NCBI RefSeq assembly: GCF_006228125.1
Contig: NZ_VDFY01000176.1
Span: 1-57,829 of the forward strand
Length of the DNA stretch: 57,829 nt
From: Micromonospora orduensis
GTDB lineage: Bacteria > Actinomycetota > Actinomycetes > Mycobacteriales > Micromonosporaceae
Reading direction: 5' to 3'
In this document: in pieces, positions 46,711 through 56,630 of the stretch
How positions within the stretch are numbered: position 1 is the first letter of the stretch
How the letters are laid out: each line of letters begins with the position of its first letter
The notes under the pieces: generated by a model
Told to the model about the DNA's origin: nothing
The model's input: the letters and a program-made list of their open reading frames with translations, nothing else
The model's database searches: none
Translations under genes and position numbers: made by a program

Positions 46711-47988
46711 ATGGCTGACCCGTGGCTCGCCCTGGAGTTCGGCGTCGATCCGGCCGAGCGGATCGCGCAGGTCGGTGCCGCCCACGAGGCGTTCCTCACC
46801 GCCGGCGCCGCGCCACACCGGGTCCGCGAGGTGGTACGCCGCTCGTGGGAACGTTCGGCGCGACTCGACCCGGAGGCCACCCCGCCTGTCGACCTGAGCG
46901 ACGACGCGCTGGCCGCGTACCGGGCCGGGCATCCACTGGCCCGCGTGCTGCCGCTCTTTCGGGACCTGCTCGGCGGCATCGCGCAGGACAGCGCGCACCT
47001 GATGGCCGTGTGCGACGCGTACGGGCGGCTGCTCTGGGTCGAGGGGCATCCGGGGGTGCTCCGGCATGCCGAGCGGATGAACTTCGTGCCCGGCGCACGC
47101 TGGGACGAGACCCACGCCGGCACCAACGCCCCCGGCACCGCGCTGGCCGTCGACCACAGCGTGCAGATCTTCGCCACCGAGCATTTCAGCCGGCCGGTGC
47201 AGCGCTGGACCTGCGCGGCGGCGCCGATCCACGACCCGGCCACCGGGCTGCTGCTCGGCGCGGTCGACATCACCGGCGGCGACCACCTGGCCAACCCGCA
47301 CAGCCTGGCGCTGGTCCGGGCCACCGCCCGGGCCGCCGAGGCGCAGCTCGCCACGGACCGGCCGGTGGAGCCGGGCGTCGCCGTGGTGACCGCACTCGGC
47401 CGCGACGAGGCGGAACTGCGCATCGACGGGCGACGCATCCGGCTCGGCCGCCGACACAGCGAGCTGCTGGTGCTGCTGCTGCACCACCCCGAGGGCCGCA
47501 CCGGCGAACAGCTCGGCCTCGACCTCTACGGCGACGAGCGGCTGCATCCGGTCACCCTGCGCGCGGAGCTGTCCCGGTTGCGCCGGGTGCTCGGGCCGGA
47601 GCTGCTCGACTCACGCCCGTACCGGCTGCGCGGCGTCGTCCGGGCCGACTTCACCACCATTGCCGCACGGCTCGACCAGGGCGATGTCGCGGGCGCGCTC
47701 GCCGCGTACCCCGGGTCGTTGCTGCCCGGGTCGGACGCGCCGGGAGTGGCCCGACTGCGCCGGCTGATCGACGGCCAGCTCCGCGCGGCCGTGCTGGCCA
47801 CCGCCGACCCGGCGCTGCTCACGGCCTGGACCGCGACCCCCGCCGGCGCCGACGACCTGGCCGCCTGGCAGGCCCTGGCGCGGGCGTTGCCGGTGGGCAC
47901 GCCGCGCCGGCCGCTCGCCCTGGCCCGCATCGACCAGCTCGCCGGGGAGTACGACCTCCCGCGCGCAACGTGGCTGCAACGTCGCTGA
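46711..47988 (+). CDS. GAF-domain regulator with SARP/OmpR-type DNA-binding domain
   Basis: 425 residues from ATG 46711 behind GAGGAGG. The N-terminal part ([29 protein letters not shown]) and the GAF region ([58 protein letters not shown]) match the signal-input half of AcoR-type activators. Instead of a sigma-54 AAA+ domain, it continues into a winged helix ([38 protein letters not shown]) and helical repeats like bacterial-transcriptional-activator domains. It precedes the aldehyde dehydrogenase gene by 46 bases and probably senses an aldehyde, alcohol or related small molecule to control it; that is inferred from relatives and position. Confidence 0.85.
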   Translation: MADPWLALEFGVDPAERIAQVGAAHEAFLTAGAAPHRVREVVRRSWERSARLDPEATPPVDLSDDALAAYRAGHPLARVLPLFRDLLGGIAQDSAHLMAVCDAYGRLLWVEGHPGVLRHAERMNFVPGARWDETHAGTNAPGTALAVDHSVQIFATEHFSRPVQRWTCAAAPIHDPATGLLLGAVDITGGDHLANPHSLALVRATARAAEAQLATDRPVEPGVAVVTALGRDEAELRIDGRRIRLGRRHSELLVLLLHHPEGRTGEQLGLDLYGDERLHPVTLRAELSRLRRVLGPELLDSRPYRLRGVVRADFTTIAARLDQGDVAGALAAYPGSLLPGSDAPGVARLRRLIDGQLRAAVLATADPALLTAWTATPAGADDLAAWQALARALPVGTPRRPLALARIDQLAGEYDLPRATWLQRR

Positions 47989-48034
47989 AACTACCGTCCC
48001 CGCCGACACCCGCACCACGACGGCGGAGGTAACC

Positions 48035-49539
<1,505 letters not shown>

Positions 49540-49540
<1 letters not shown>

Positions 49541-49884
49541 TGTCCGTGGTCTCCGTGACCCCCGCGGCGGCCGATCTGATCCGGTCGCTGCGGGGGCGGC
49601 ACGGGCCGCTGATGTTCCACCAGTCCGGCGGCTGCTGCGACGGCAGTGCCCCGATGTGCTACCCGGCGGGCGAGTTCCGCACCGGCTCCTCCGACGTGCT
49701 GCTCGCCTCGCTGGCCGTGGACGGTGTGCCGGAGCCTGTCGAGTTCTGGATGTCGTCGGCCCAGTGGGAGTTGTGGAAGCACACGAGGTTGACGGTCGAC
49801 GTGGTGCCGGGGCGGGGCAGCGGGTTCTCGCTGGAGGCCCCCGACGGTCTTCGCTTCCTCATCCGCTCCCGCCTCGCCGCCTAG
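49540..49884 (+). CDS. DUF779 protein
   Basis: 114 residues from ATG 49540, overlapping the previous stop as TGATG. It has the family core LMFHQSGGCCDGSAPMCYP with its cluster of three Cys, then VEFWMSSAQWELWKHTRLTV and GRGSGFSLEAPDGLRF. DUF779 proteins accompany acetaldehyde dehydrogenases, where the Cys/His cluster may bind metal, but the role is unknown. It is the last gene of the GAF-regulator module. Confidence 0.93.
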
Positions 49885-49932
49885 GTCACCCGCGACCGGT
49901 GCGTGTGGGCAGCGGAGGCAACCCGCACTGGG

Positions 49933-49980
49933 GAGCGCTATACCTCTGAGGCACAAATATGACTCACAGGTATAGCGCTC
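49933..49980. repeat. Near-perfect 18-bp inverted repeat, likely bidirectional terminator
   Basis: GAGCGCTATACCTCTGAG (49933-49950) and CTCACAGGTATAGCGCTC (49963-49980) are inverted with one mismatch and a 12-nt AT-rich spacer. It lies between the convergent DUF779 and speB-like genes and could end both. The AT-rich arms differ from the GC-rich hairpins used elsewhere in the window, so it may also be a dispersed element. Confidence 0.75.
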
Positions 49981-50060
49981 ACCACCAAGTCCGCCCCGTG
50001 CCTGGTGACGCGGTGTGACCGCAGGCCACGACGCGGGGCCGTTGCCACTGAAGGCGCTGG

Positions 50061-51074
50061 TCAGCGGGCATCCAGGAGGGGTTGGTGGGGGTTCCACGGT
50101 GGCCCGCCCGCGGCGTCGCGGCGGCGTCGGGCGATCGCCGACAGCGCCTCCAGGACCACCCGGTTGCCCAGGTACGCGGTGATGTCGGCGTGGTCGTACG
50201 GCGGCGCGACCTCGACCACGTCCACCCCGACGACGGGCAGCTCGTAGCAGACCCGGCGGACCGCGTCGAGCAGTTGCCGGGAGGTCAGGCCGCCCGGTTC
50301 GGGGGTGCCGGTGCCGGGGGCCATCCCGGGATCGACGACGTCCACGTCGACCGAGAGGAACACCCCCTCGCACTCGTCGGTCGCGATCGTGAAGGCCTCC
50401 GACAGGCAGGTGTCCAGGCCGCGCGACACCAGCTCGGTCATCTCGTAGGAGCGCATCCGCTGGGCGGCCATCCACGCCAGGGTGGGCGGGTCGGGCCAGT
50501 AGCCGCGCAGGCCGATCTGGAGGAACCGGTCGCCGCGTACCGCGCCGGACTCGATGAGCCGGCGCATCGGCTGGCCGTGCCCGTGCAGCGAGCCGAACTC
50601 GATGTGTCCGGTGTCGGCGTGCGCGTCGAAGTGCACCAGCGACACCCGGCCGAGCCCGTGCTGCCGGGCGACCCCGGTGGCGTCGGGCAGGGCGATGGAG
50701 TGGTCCCCGCCGAGGACGATCGGGATCGCGCCGGCGGCGGCGACGGCGTACACGGCGGCCTCCAGCGACGCCAGCGACCGCTCGATGTCGCCGGAGAACA
50801 TCTCCACGTCGCCGGCGTCGTAGACGCGCAGGTCGCGCAGCCCGTCGACGCGCATCGCCAGGGACGGGCGGGAGCCGTCGTGCGGCAGGTAGCAGGCCTG
50901 CCGGATGGCGGACGGGCCGAAGCGGGTGCCGGGCCGGTGCGAGGTGCCGCCGTCGAAGGGCGCACCGACGATGACGACGTCGGCGTCCGGGTACGACGCG
51001 GGGTCGTCCAGGGTGCAGCGGTCCACCCCGAGGAAGGTGATGTCGGGGCCGTACATCGGGCCGTAGCGGTTCAT
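50061..51074 (-). CDS. speB: Agmatinase-family ureohydrolase
   Basis: Likely hydrolyses agmatine (or a related guanidino compound) to putrescine and urea. The 337-residue protein starts at ATG 51074, overlapping the previous stop as ATGA, behind AGGAG. Dinuclear manganese motifs: VLGGDHSIALP (about residue 120), LVHFDAHADTGH (about 148) and FLSVDVDVVDPGMAPG (about 243); the C-terminal EPGGLTSRQLLDAVR and VVEVAPPYDHADIT are also family-like. Frame remains open far upstream but without support. It ends the FAD-oxidase, saccharopine-dehydrogenase-like, ureohydrolase run. The guanidino substrate is not proven. Confidence 0.93.
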   Translation of the reverse strand: MNRYGPMYGPDITFLGVDRCTLDDPASYPDADVVIVGAPFDGGTSHRPGTRFGPSAIRQACYLPHDGSRPSLAMRVDGLRDLRVYDAGDVEMFSGDIERSLASLEAAVYAVAAAGAIPIVLGGDHSIALPDATGVARQHGLGRVSLVHFDAHADTGHIEFGSLHGHGQPMRRLIESGAVRGDRFLQIGLRGYWPDPPTLAWMAAQRMRSYEMTELVSRGLDTCLSEAFTIATDECEGVFLSVDVDVVDPGMAPGTGTPEPGGLTSRQLLDAVRRVCYELPVVGVDVVEVAPPYDHADITAYLGNRVVLEALSAIARRRRDAAGGPPWNPHQPLLDAR

Positions 51075-52273
51075 CGCTCCTGGATCCCCCATGGCGAGCC
51101 GTACCCGGTGAGCAGGTCGAGGAAGGGGCGGGGCGGCAGCGCCTCCGGGCCGATCACCCCGGTCCCCGACCACGCGCCGGTGGCGAGCAGTTCCAGGGCC
51201 ACCACCGGGTTCACCGCGGTCTGCCAGACGACGGCCTGGTGGCCGTACTCCCGCATGGACCACTCGTTGTCGACCACGTGGTAGAGGTAGACCTCGCGCG
51301 GCCGCCCGTCCCTGCCGGTGCCGGTGACCCAGGTGCCGGCGCAGGTCTTGCCGCGCATCCGCTCGCCCAGGGTGGCCGGGTCGGGCAGGCAGGCGGCGAC
51401 CACGTCCCGCGGCGACACCTCGACGCCCCGCACGGAGACCGGAGCGGTCGAGTCGAGGCCGACCTTGTGCAGGGCCTTCAGCACCTCGATGAACTCGTCG
51501 CCCAGGCCGTACTTGAAGGTGACCCGCTTCGCCTTCACCCAGCGCGGGATCAGCAGCACCTCCTCGTGCTCGACGTTGACGCACTCGACCGGGCCGATCC
51601 CCTCCGGGAAGTCGAACACCTCCGGCTCGCTGAACGGCTCGGTGGTGTACCAGCCCCGGTCGGCCTCCCAGATCACCGGCGGGTTCAGGCACTCCTCGAT
51701 GGTGGTCCAGATCGAGAACGACGGCGCGAAGTCGTAGCCCTCGACGGTGAGGTTCGCGCCGTCGCGGACGCCGATCTCGTCGATCTCGTCGAACAGCTCG
51801 TCGGCGGCGTAGCGGGCGAAGACGTCCGACAGGCCCGGCTCGATGCCGATGCCGCAGAGCGCCAGCCGGCCGGCCGCCGCCCACCGGTCGGCGACGGCGA
51901 ACTGGTCGTCGCCGAGCTTCACCCCGGTCTCGGCGTAGGGGCGGGACGGGTGCGGGTGGGACAGCGACATGGCCATGTCGAGGTAGTGGGCTCCGGCGGC
52001 GAAGGCACCGTCGAAGATGGGCATGACGAAGCGCGGGTCGACGGCGTTGAGCACGTGGGTGATCCGGTGCTCCCGGCAGAGCGCGGCGACCGCGTCGGCC
52101 GAGGAGGCGTCCACCTGGGCGGCGACGAAGCGGTCGCCGTGCCCGGCCACCGCGCGGGCAGCGCGGTCCGGGTCGTGGTCGGCGACCACCATGGTCTCGA
52201 AGAAGGTCCGTCGGGCGGCGATGGCTACGGCGGCGGAGCCGACGCCACCGGCGCCGACGAGGAGGACACGCAT
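51071..52273 (-). CDS. Saccharopine dehydrogenase-family protein
   Basis: 400 residues. An N-terminal Rossmann fold (LLVGAGGVGSAAVAIAARR, VVADHDPDRA) leads to the family's alpha/beta core (THVLNAVDPRFVMPIFDGAF, ALCGIGIEPGLSDVFARYAA) and a dimerisation part (VSPRDVVAACLPDP). Relatives include saccharopine dehydrogenase and carboxy(nor)spermidine dehydrogenase, which join an aldehyde and an amine by reductive condensation. It overlaps the FAD-oxidase stop (TGATG) and the ureohydrolase start (ATGA). Placed in a polyamine cluster, a polyamine-related condensation or oxidation is more likely than lysine metabolism, but the reaction is unknown. Confidence 0.9.
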   Translation of the reverse strand: MRVLLVGAGGVGSAAVAIAARRTFFETMVVADHDPDRAARAVAGHGDRFVAAQVDASSADAVAALCREHRITHVLNAVDPRFVMPIFDGAFAAGAHYLDMAMSLSHPHPSRPYAETGVKLGDDQFAVADRWAAAGRLALCGIGIEPGLSDVFARYAADELFDEIDEIGVRDGANLTVEGYDFAPSFSIWTTIEECLNPPVIWEADRGWYTTEPFSEPEVFDFPEGIGPVECVNVEHEEVLLIPRWVKAKRVTFKYGLGDEFIEVLKALHKVGLDSTAPVSVRGVEVSPRDVVAACLPDPATLGERMRGKTCAGTWVTGTGRDGRPREVYLYHVVDNEWSMREYGHQAVVWQTAVNPVVALELLATGAWSGTGVIGPEALPPRPFLDLLTGYGSPWGIQER

Positions 52274-53694
52274 CAGGAATCAAACCCCAAACCGAAACGA
52301 TCGAGAGTACGGAGCCAGAGGTCGCGCCGGCCCTCACGCGCGTCGGCGCGGGCCAGTGACCAGCGGGTGAGATTGATGCCGAGCGCGCGGACGGGTTCCG
52401 GCGGGAACGGCAGTGGCTTACGGCGAACCAGGTCGAGCCCGGTCAACGGGGTGTTCCCGCCGGCCAGCAGGTCGAGCAGCACGCGGGCACCGAAGCGGGT
52501 GGCCCCGACGCCGAGGCCGGTGTAGCCGGCCGCGTACGCCAGCCGACCGCCGTACGCGGTGCCGAAGAACGGGCAGAACCGGGTGCAGGTGTCGATGACG
52601 CCGCCCCAGCGATGGCTGAAGCGCACGTCGGCGAGCTGCGGAAACGTGGTGAAGAAGTGCTGGGCGAGGGTGGTGAAGGTGGCCGGGTTCTGCTCCAGTT
52701 CGGGGGCGACCCGGTTGCCGTAGTGGTAGACCGCGTCGTAGCCGCCGAAGAGGATCCGCCCGTCGACGGTGATCCGGTAGTAGTGGAACAGGTTGCCGGT
52801 GTCGGCGAGCCCCTGCCGGTTGCGCCAGCCGATCGCGTCCCGCTGGGCGGGGGTGAGCGGCTCGGTCATCAGCACGTGGTCGTAGACGGGCACCACGTAC
52901 GCCCGCAGTCGGCGCAGCAGTGGCGGAAACGCGTTGGTGGCGAGCACGACCCGGCGGGCGCGTACCGAGCCGGGCGCGTTGTCCAGCCCGCCGACGGTCG
53001 CCGCGTGCAGGGCCGGGCCGTCGGCACGCAGCCCGGTGACCCGGGTGTGCTCGTGCACGCGTACGCCGAGGTCGAGGCAGGCGCGGCGCAGACCCCACGC
53101 CAGCTTCGCCGGGTCCACCATGGCGACCCGGTCGGCGTCGACCAGGCCACCCAGGTACGTCGGCGAGTGCACCTCGGCGCGTACCTCGTCCCGGTCGAGT
53201 AGCCGCACCCGGTGGCCGTACCGGCGGGCCAGCTCCGCGTCGGCGGCCAACCCGTCGAGCTGGTACGGCTCGACGGCGACGGCCAGCTCGCCGGTGCGCT
53301 CGAAGTCGCAGTCGATGCCGAACTCGGCGACGGTGGCGGCGATCGCGTCCAGGTTTTCCCGGCCGAGGCGTTCCAGCTCGCCGATCTCACCGGGGAACCG
53401 GTCGACGCCGTTGGCCAGGCCGTGGGTGAGCGAGGCGGCACAGAACCCGCCGTTGCGCCCAGAGGCGGCCCACCCGCAGGTGCCGGCGTCGACGAGCAGC
53501 ACGTCACGGTCCGGCTCGGCCCGCTTGGCCTCCAGGGCGGCCCAGAGCCCGCTGTACCCGCCGCCGATCACCAGCAGGTCGGCGGTCTGCGCGCCGGTCA
53601 GCGGCGGCAGCGGGTCGGGGCGCTCCGGGCGGTCCAGCCAGTACGGCACGGGCGTCGCGTCGGCGAGCGCCCGGCCGATATGCGGGAGGGTCAT
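52273..53694 (-). CDS. FAD-dependent amine oxidoreductase (PuuB-like)
   Basis: 473 residues from ATG 53694 (TLPHIGRALADATPVPYW); an in-frame extension upstream is not family-like. It has the DAO-family FAD motif DLLVIGGGYSGLWAALEAKR, VDAGTCGWAASGRNGGFCA, and C-terminal RWGGVIDTCTRFCPFFGTA and AAGYTGLGVGATRFGARVLL. This pattern is that of gamma-glutamylputrescine/amine oxidases (PuuB) that produce an aminoaldehyde and hydrogen peroxide. No gamma-glutamylputrescine synthetase is seen here, so it may act on free amines. It lies 37 bases after the permease stop and is coupled to the next gene. Confidence 0.92.
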   Translation of the reverse strand: MTLPHIGRALADATPVPYWLDRPERPDPLPPLTGAQTADLLVIGGGYSGLWAALEAKRAEPDRDVLLVDAGTCGWAASGRNGGFCAASLTHGLANGVDRFPGEIGELERLGRENLDAIAATVAEFGIDCDFERTGELAVAVEPYQLDGLAADAELARRYGHRVRLLDRDEVRAEVHSPTYLGGLVDADRVAMVDPAKLAWGLRRACLDLGVRVHEHTRVTGLRADGPALHAATVGGLDNAPGSVRARRVVLATNAFPPLLRRLRAYVVPVYDHVLMTEPLTPAQRDAIGWRNRQGLADTGNLFHYYRITVDGRILFGGYDAVYHYGNRVAPELEQNPATFTTLAQHFFTTFPQLADVRFSHRWGGVIDTCTRFCPFFGTAYGGRLAYAAGYTGLGVGATRFGARVLLDLLAGGNTPLTGLDLVRRKPLPFPPEPVRALGINLTRWSLARADAREGRRDLWLRTLDRFGLGFDS

Positions 53695-53731
53695 GACGCC
53701 CGCCCGGTCGGACGGCCCGCATCCAGGGTGG

Positions 53732-54568
53732 TCATGACGAGCGACGCGCCTGCGGCACCGGGCCGGCCAGCAGCGCGGCGCGGCGAGCACGCCGACCGCG
53801 CAGCGAGCTGAGCCCGACCAGCAGCAGCGCGATGGCGAACATCGCGGTGCCGATGACGTTCACCTGCGGGGGGATGCCCCGCTGGGCGGCGCCCCAGACG
53901 TACATCGGGAACGTGACGGTGGTGCCGGCGTTGAAGTTCGTGATGATGAAGTCGTCGAAGCTCAGCGAGAACGCCAGCAGCGCGGCGGCCACGATGCCGG
54001 GCAGCACCAGCGGCAGGGTGATCCGCCGGAAGGTCTGCCACTCGTTGGCGTAGAGGTCCATGGCGGCCTCCTCCAGCCGCCGGTCCATCCCGGCGAGCCG
54101 CGCCTTGACGGTGACCACCACGAACGACACGCAGAACATCACGTGCGCGATGACGATCGTCCAGAAGCCCTGCGGCACCCCGGCGGAGACGAAGAGGGCC
54201 AGCAGCGACGTGCCCATCACCAGCTCGGGGGTGGCCATCGGCAGGAAGATCAGCACGTTGATGCCGGACCTGCCGCGGAAGCGGTGCCGCACCAGCGCGA
54301 ACGCCATCAGGGTGCCGAGCACCGTGGCGACCACGGTGGCGATGAAGCCGATCTGCACGCTGCGGACCACCGCGTCGCACATGTCCGAGGTGGCACACGG
54401 CTGCCGCCAGTTGTCCAGCGTGAACTCGTTGAAGTCGTACGACAGCCGGCTCGACGGCCGGTTGAACGACAGGCCCGCCACCACCAGGATCGGCAGCGCC
54501 AGGTAGCCGAGCACCAGCAGCGCCACGATCATCACCCAGCGGTCCGCCAGCCAGCGGGAAATCCTCAC
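53732..54568 (-). CDS. potC: Spermidine/putrescine ABC permease, PotC-like
   Basis: 278 residues from GTG 54568, overlapping the potB stop as GTGA, with GGAGGAGG upstream. Six membrane segments are visible (VMIVALLVLGYLALPILVVAG, TVVATVLGTLMAFALV, FWTIVIAHVMFCVSFVVVTV and others) plus the EAA-type coupling motif RRLEEAAMDLYANEWQTFRRITLPL. It is the second inner-membrane subunit of the importer. Order potD-potA-potB-potC on the minus strand with stop/start overlaps makes one operon continuing into the oxidase gene. Confidence 0.93.
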   Translation of the reverse strand: MRISRWLADRWVMIVALLVLGYLALPILVVAGLSFNRPSSRLSYDFNEFTLDNWRQPCATSDMCDAVVRSVQIGFIATVVATVLGTLMAFALVRHRFRGRSGINVLIFLPMATPELVMGTSLLALFVSAGVPQGFWTIVIAHVMFCVSFVVVTVKARLAGMDRRLEEAAMDLYANEWQTFRRITLPLVLPGIVAAALLAFSLSFDDFIITNFNAGTTVTFPMYVWGAAQRGIPPQVNVIGTAMFAIALLLVGLSSLRGRRARRAALLAGPVPQARRSS

Positions 54569-55473
54569 AGCACCTCCTCCGTGCCAGCCCTGCGCAGATA
54601 GCCGAAGACCACCGCGAGGATCGCCGCCATCAGCAGGAACGACAGCGCGGCGCCCTGCGGGTAGTCCAGTCGGACCAGGAACGCCGAGTCGATGACGTTG
54701 CCGATCATGTATTCGTTCGGGGTGCCGAGGAGTTCGGCGTTGATGTAGTCGCCGCTGGCGGGGATGAAGAACAGCAGCGTGCCGGCGACCAGACCGGGCA
54801 TGGACAGCGGCAGCGTCACCCGCCGGAACGCCTGCGCCGGGCTCGCGTACAGGTCGGTGGCCGCCTCCAGCAGCCGGGGGTCCAGCCGCTCCAGGCTCGC
54901 GTACAGCGGCAGCACCAGGAACGGCAGGAAGTTGTACGTCAGGCCGAGCACCACCGCGAACGGCGTGGCCAGCAGCCGGCCGTCCGGGGCGAGCAGGTGC
55001 ACGTCGCGCAGCAGGCCAACGAGCGCGCCGTTGTCCGACAGGATCGTCTTCCAGGCCAGCGTGCGGACCAGGAAGCTGGTGAACATCGGCGCGACCACGC
55101 ACACCAGCAGCAGGTTCTTCCACCGGCCGGCCTTCTGCGCGATGGCGTACGCGAGCGGGTAGCCCAGCAGCAACGCCAGCACCAGGGCCAGCCCGGCGTA
55201 GCCGAACGAGCGCAGCAACTGCGGCCAGTACGCCTGCACGACGTCCGGGTAGTTGCCGAACGCCCACGTCATCGCGTACCCGGTGGAGAGCGAGCCGCTG
55301 GGGTCGTAGAGGCTCGCCGCGGCGAGTTGCAGCAGCGGCACACCGAAGAAGATGAGCAGCCAGGCCGCACCGGGCAGCAGCAACAGGTACGGCAGGAGTC
55401 GGCGCCGACCGGACCGGGCTGCCGGTGGCGCGGGTGGCGGGTGCCCCGATCCGGTGGGGGCCAGGAGGGTCAT
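54565..55473 (-). CDS. potB: Spermidine/putrescine ABC permease, PotB-like
   Basis: 302 residues from ATG 55473, overlapping the potA stop as ATGA. A Pro-rich N-terminus precedes the first membrane segment (LLPYLLLLPGAAWLLIFFGV) and five more follow, with the coupling motif DPRLLEAATDLYASPAQAFRRVTLPL in part (EAA-type loop) and FIPASGDYINAELLGTPNEY, conserved in PotB-type permeases. It pairs with PotC to form the channel. Confidence 0.94.
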   Translation of the reverse strand: MTLLAPTGSGHPPPAPPAARSGRRRLLPYLLLLPGAAWLLIFFGVPLLQLAAASLYDPSGSLSTGYAMTWAFGNYPDVVQAYWPQLLRSFGYAGLALVLALLLGYPLAYAIAQKAGRWKNLLLVCVVAPMFTSFLVRTLAWKTILSDNGALVGLLRDVHLLAPDGRLLATPFAVVLGLTYNFLPFLVLPLYASLERLDPRLLEAATDLYASPAQAFRRVTLPLSMPGLVAGTLLFFIPASGDYINAELLGTPNEYMIGNVIDSAFLVRLDYPQGAALSFLLMAAILAVVFGYLRRAGTEEVL

Positions 55474-56630
55474 GACGACGCGCCCACCGGCTCGTCGAGC
55501 ACCGGCGTGGTCCGGTCGGTGTCGGCGGCGTCGCGGGGCAGCAGGAACGCGTGGCGCGGATCCCAGTACGCCACTGCCTCGCTGCCCACCGGCACCCGCG
55601 CCTCCGCGCCGTTGTTCGCCGCGAAGACCGACAGCTCGGTGCCCCAGCCGGTGCGCAGCAGGTACTGCGTGCTGACCCCCACGTAGGAGGCGTCGGTGAC
55701 CAACCCGGTGACCAGTTGGTGTCCTTGGGGGACCTGGTCGGCGGAGCCGACCAGATGCAGCTTCTCCGGGCGTACCCCCAGGTGGACAGGGCCCCGGTCG
55801 GCGCGCGACCGGCCGGCGGGCACCGAGAAGCGCGCGCCGTGCGCCGTCACCGCCACCTCGCCGCCGCTCGTGCCGGCGGCCTCGCCAGCGAGCAGGTTGG
55901 ACTGGCCGAGGAAGTTCGCCACGAAGGCGGTGGCCGGGAACTCGTAGAGGTCGGCCGGGGCGCCCTGCTGCTCGATCCGGCCGGCGTTCATCACCGCGAC
56001 GGTGTCGGCCATGGTCATGGCCTCCTCCTGGTCGTGGGTGACGTGCACGAAGGTGATGCCGACCTCGGTCTGGATGCGCTTCAGCTCGATCTGCATCTGC
56101 CGGCGCAGCTTCAGGTCGAGCGCGCCCAGCGGCTCGTCGAGCAGCAGCACCTGCGGTCGGTTGATCAGCGCTCGGGCCAGGGCGACGCGTTGCTGCTGGC
56201 CGCCGGAGAGCTGCGCCGGCCGGCGGTTGCCGTAGCCGTCGAGCTGCACCAGCGACAGCATCCGGGTGACCTCGTCGTCGACCGAGCGGATGCCGCGTCG
56301 GCGCAGCCCGAAGGCCACGTTCTCGAAGATGGTGAGGTGCGGAAAGAGCGCGTAGCTCTGGAAGACCGTGTTGACCGGCCGCTTGTACGGCCGCAGCCGA
56401 GCGATGTCGGTGTCGCCGAGCAGCACCTGGCCACTGGTCGGCTCCTCCAGCCCGGCGATCATCCGCAGGGTGGTGGTCTTGCCGCAGCCGGACGCGCCGA
56501 GCAGCGCGAAGAACGAGCCCTGCGGGATCGTCAGGCTGAGGTCATCGACGGCGGTGAAGATGCCGAACCGCTTGGTGAGGTTGGCCAGGCGCAGATCGCC
56601 GGCGGGTGTCTCGCGCGCCATCCCCGTCAC
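55470..56630 (-). CDS. potA: Spermidine/putrescine ABC transporter ATPase, PotA-like
   Basis: 386 residues from GTG 56630, overlapping the potD stop as GTGA; an ATG three codons downstream (56621) is an alternative. Motifs: Walker [16 protein letters not shown] (about residue 44), Q-loop [10 protein letters not shown], signature [16 protein letters not shown] (about 142), Walker [17 protein letters not shown] and the switch His in [11 protein letters not shown]. The C-terminal TOBE domain ([12 protein letters not shown]) is present. It energises uptake by PotBC. Confidence 0.94.
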   Translation of the reverse strand: MTGMARETPAGDLRLANLTKRFGIFTAVDDLSLTIPQGSFFALLGASGCGKTTTLRMIAGLEEPTSGQVLLGDTDIARLRPYKRPVNTVFQSYALFPHLTIFENVAFGLRRRGIRSVDDEVTRMLSLVQLDGYGNRRPAQLSGGQQQRVALARALINRPQVLLLDEPLGALDLKLRRQMQIELKRIQTEVGITFVHVTHDQEEAMTMADTVAVMNAGRIEQQGAPADLYEFPATAFVANFLGQSNLLAGEAAGTSGGEVAVTAHGARFSVPAGRSRADRGPVHLGVRPEKLHLVGSADQVPQGHQLVTGLVTDASYVGVSTQYLLRTGWGTELSVFAANNGAEARVPVGSEAVAYWDPRHAFLLPRDAADTDRTTPVLDEPVGASS

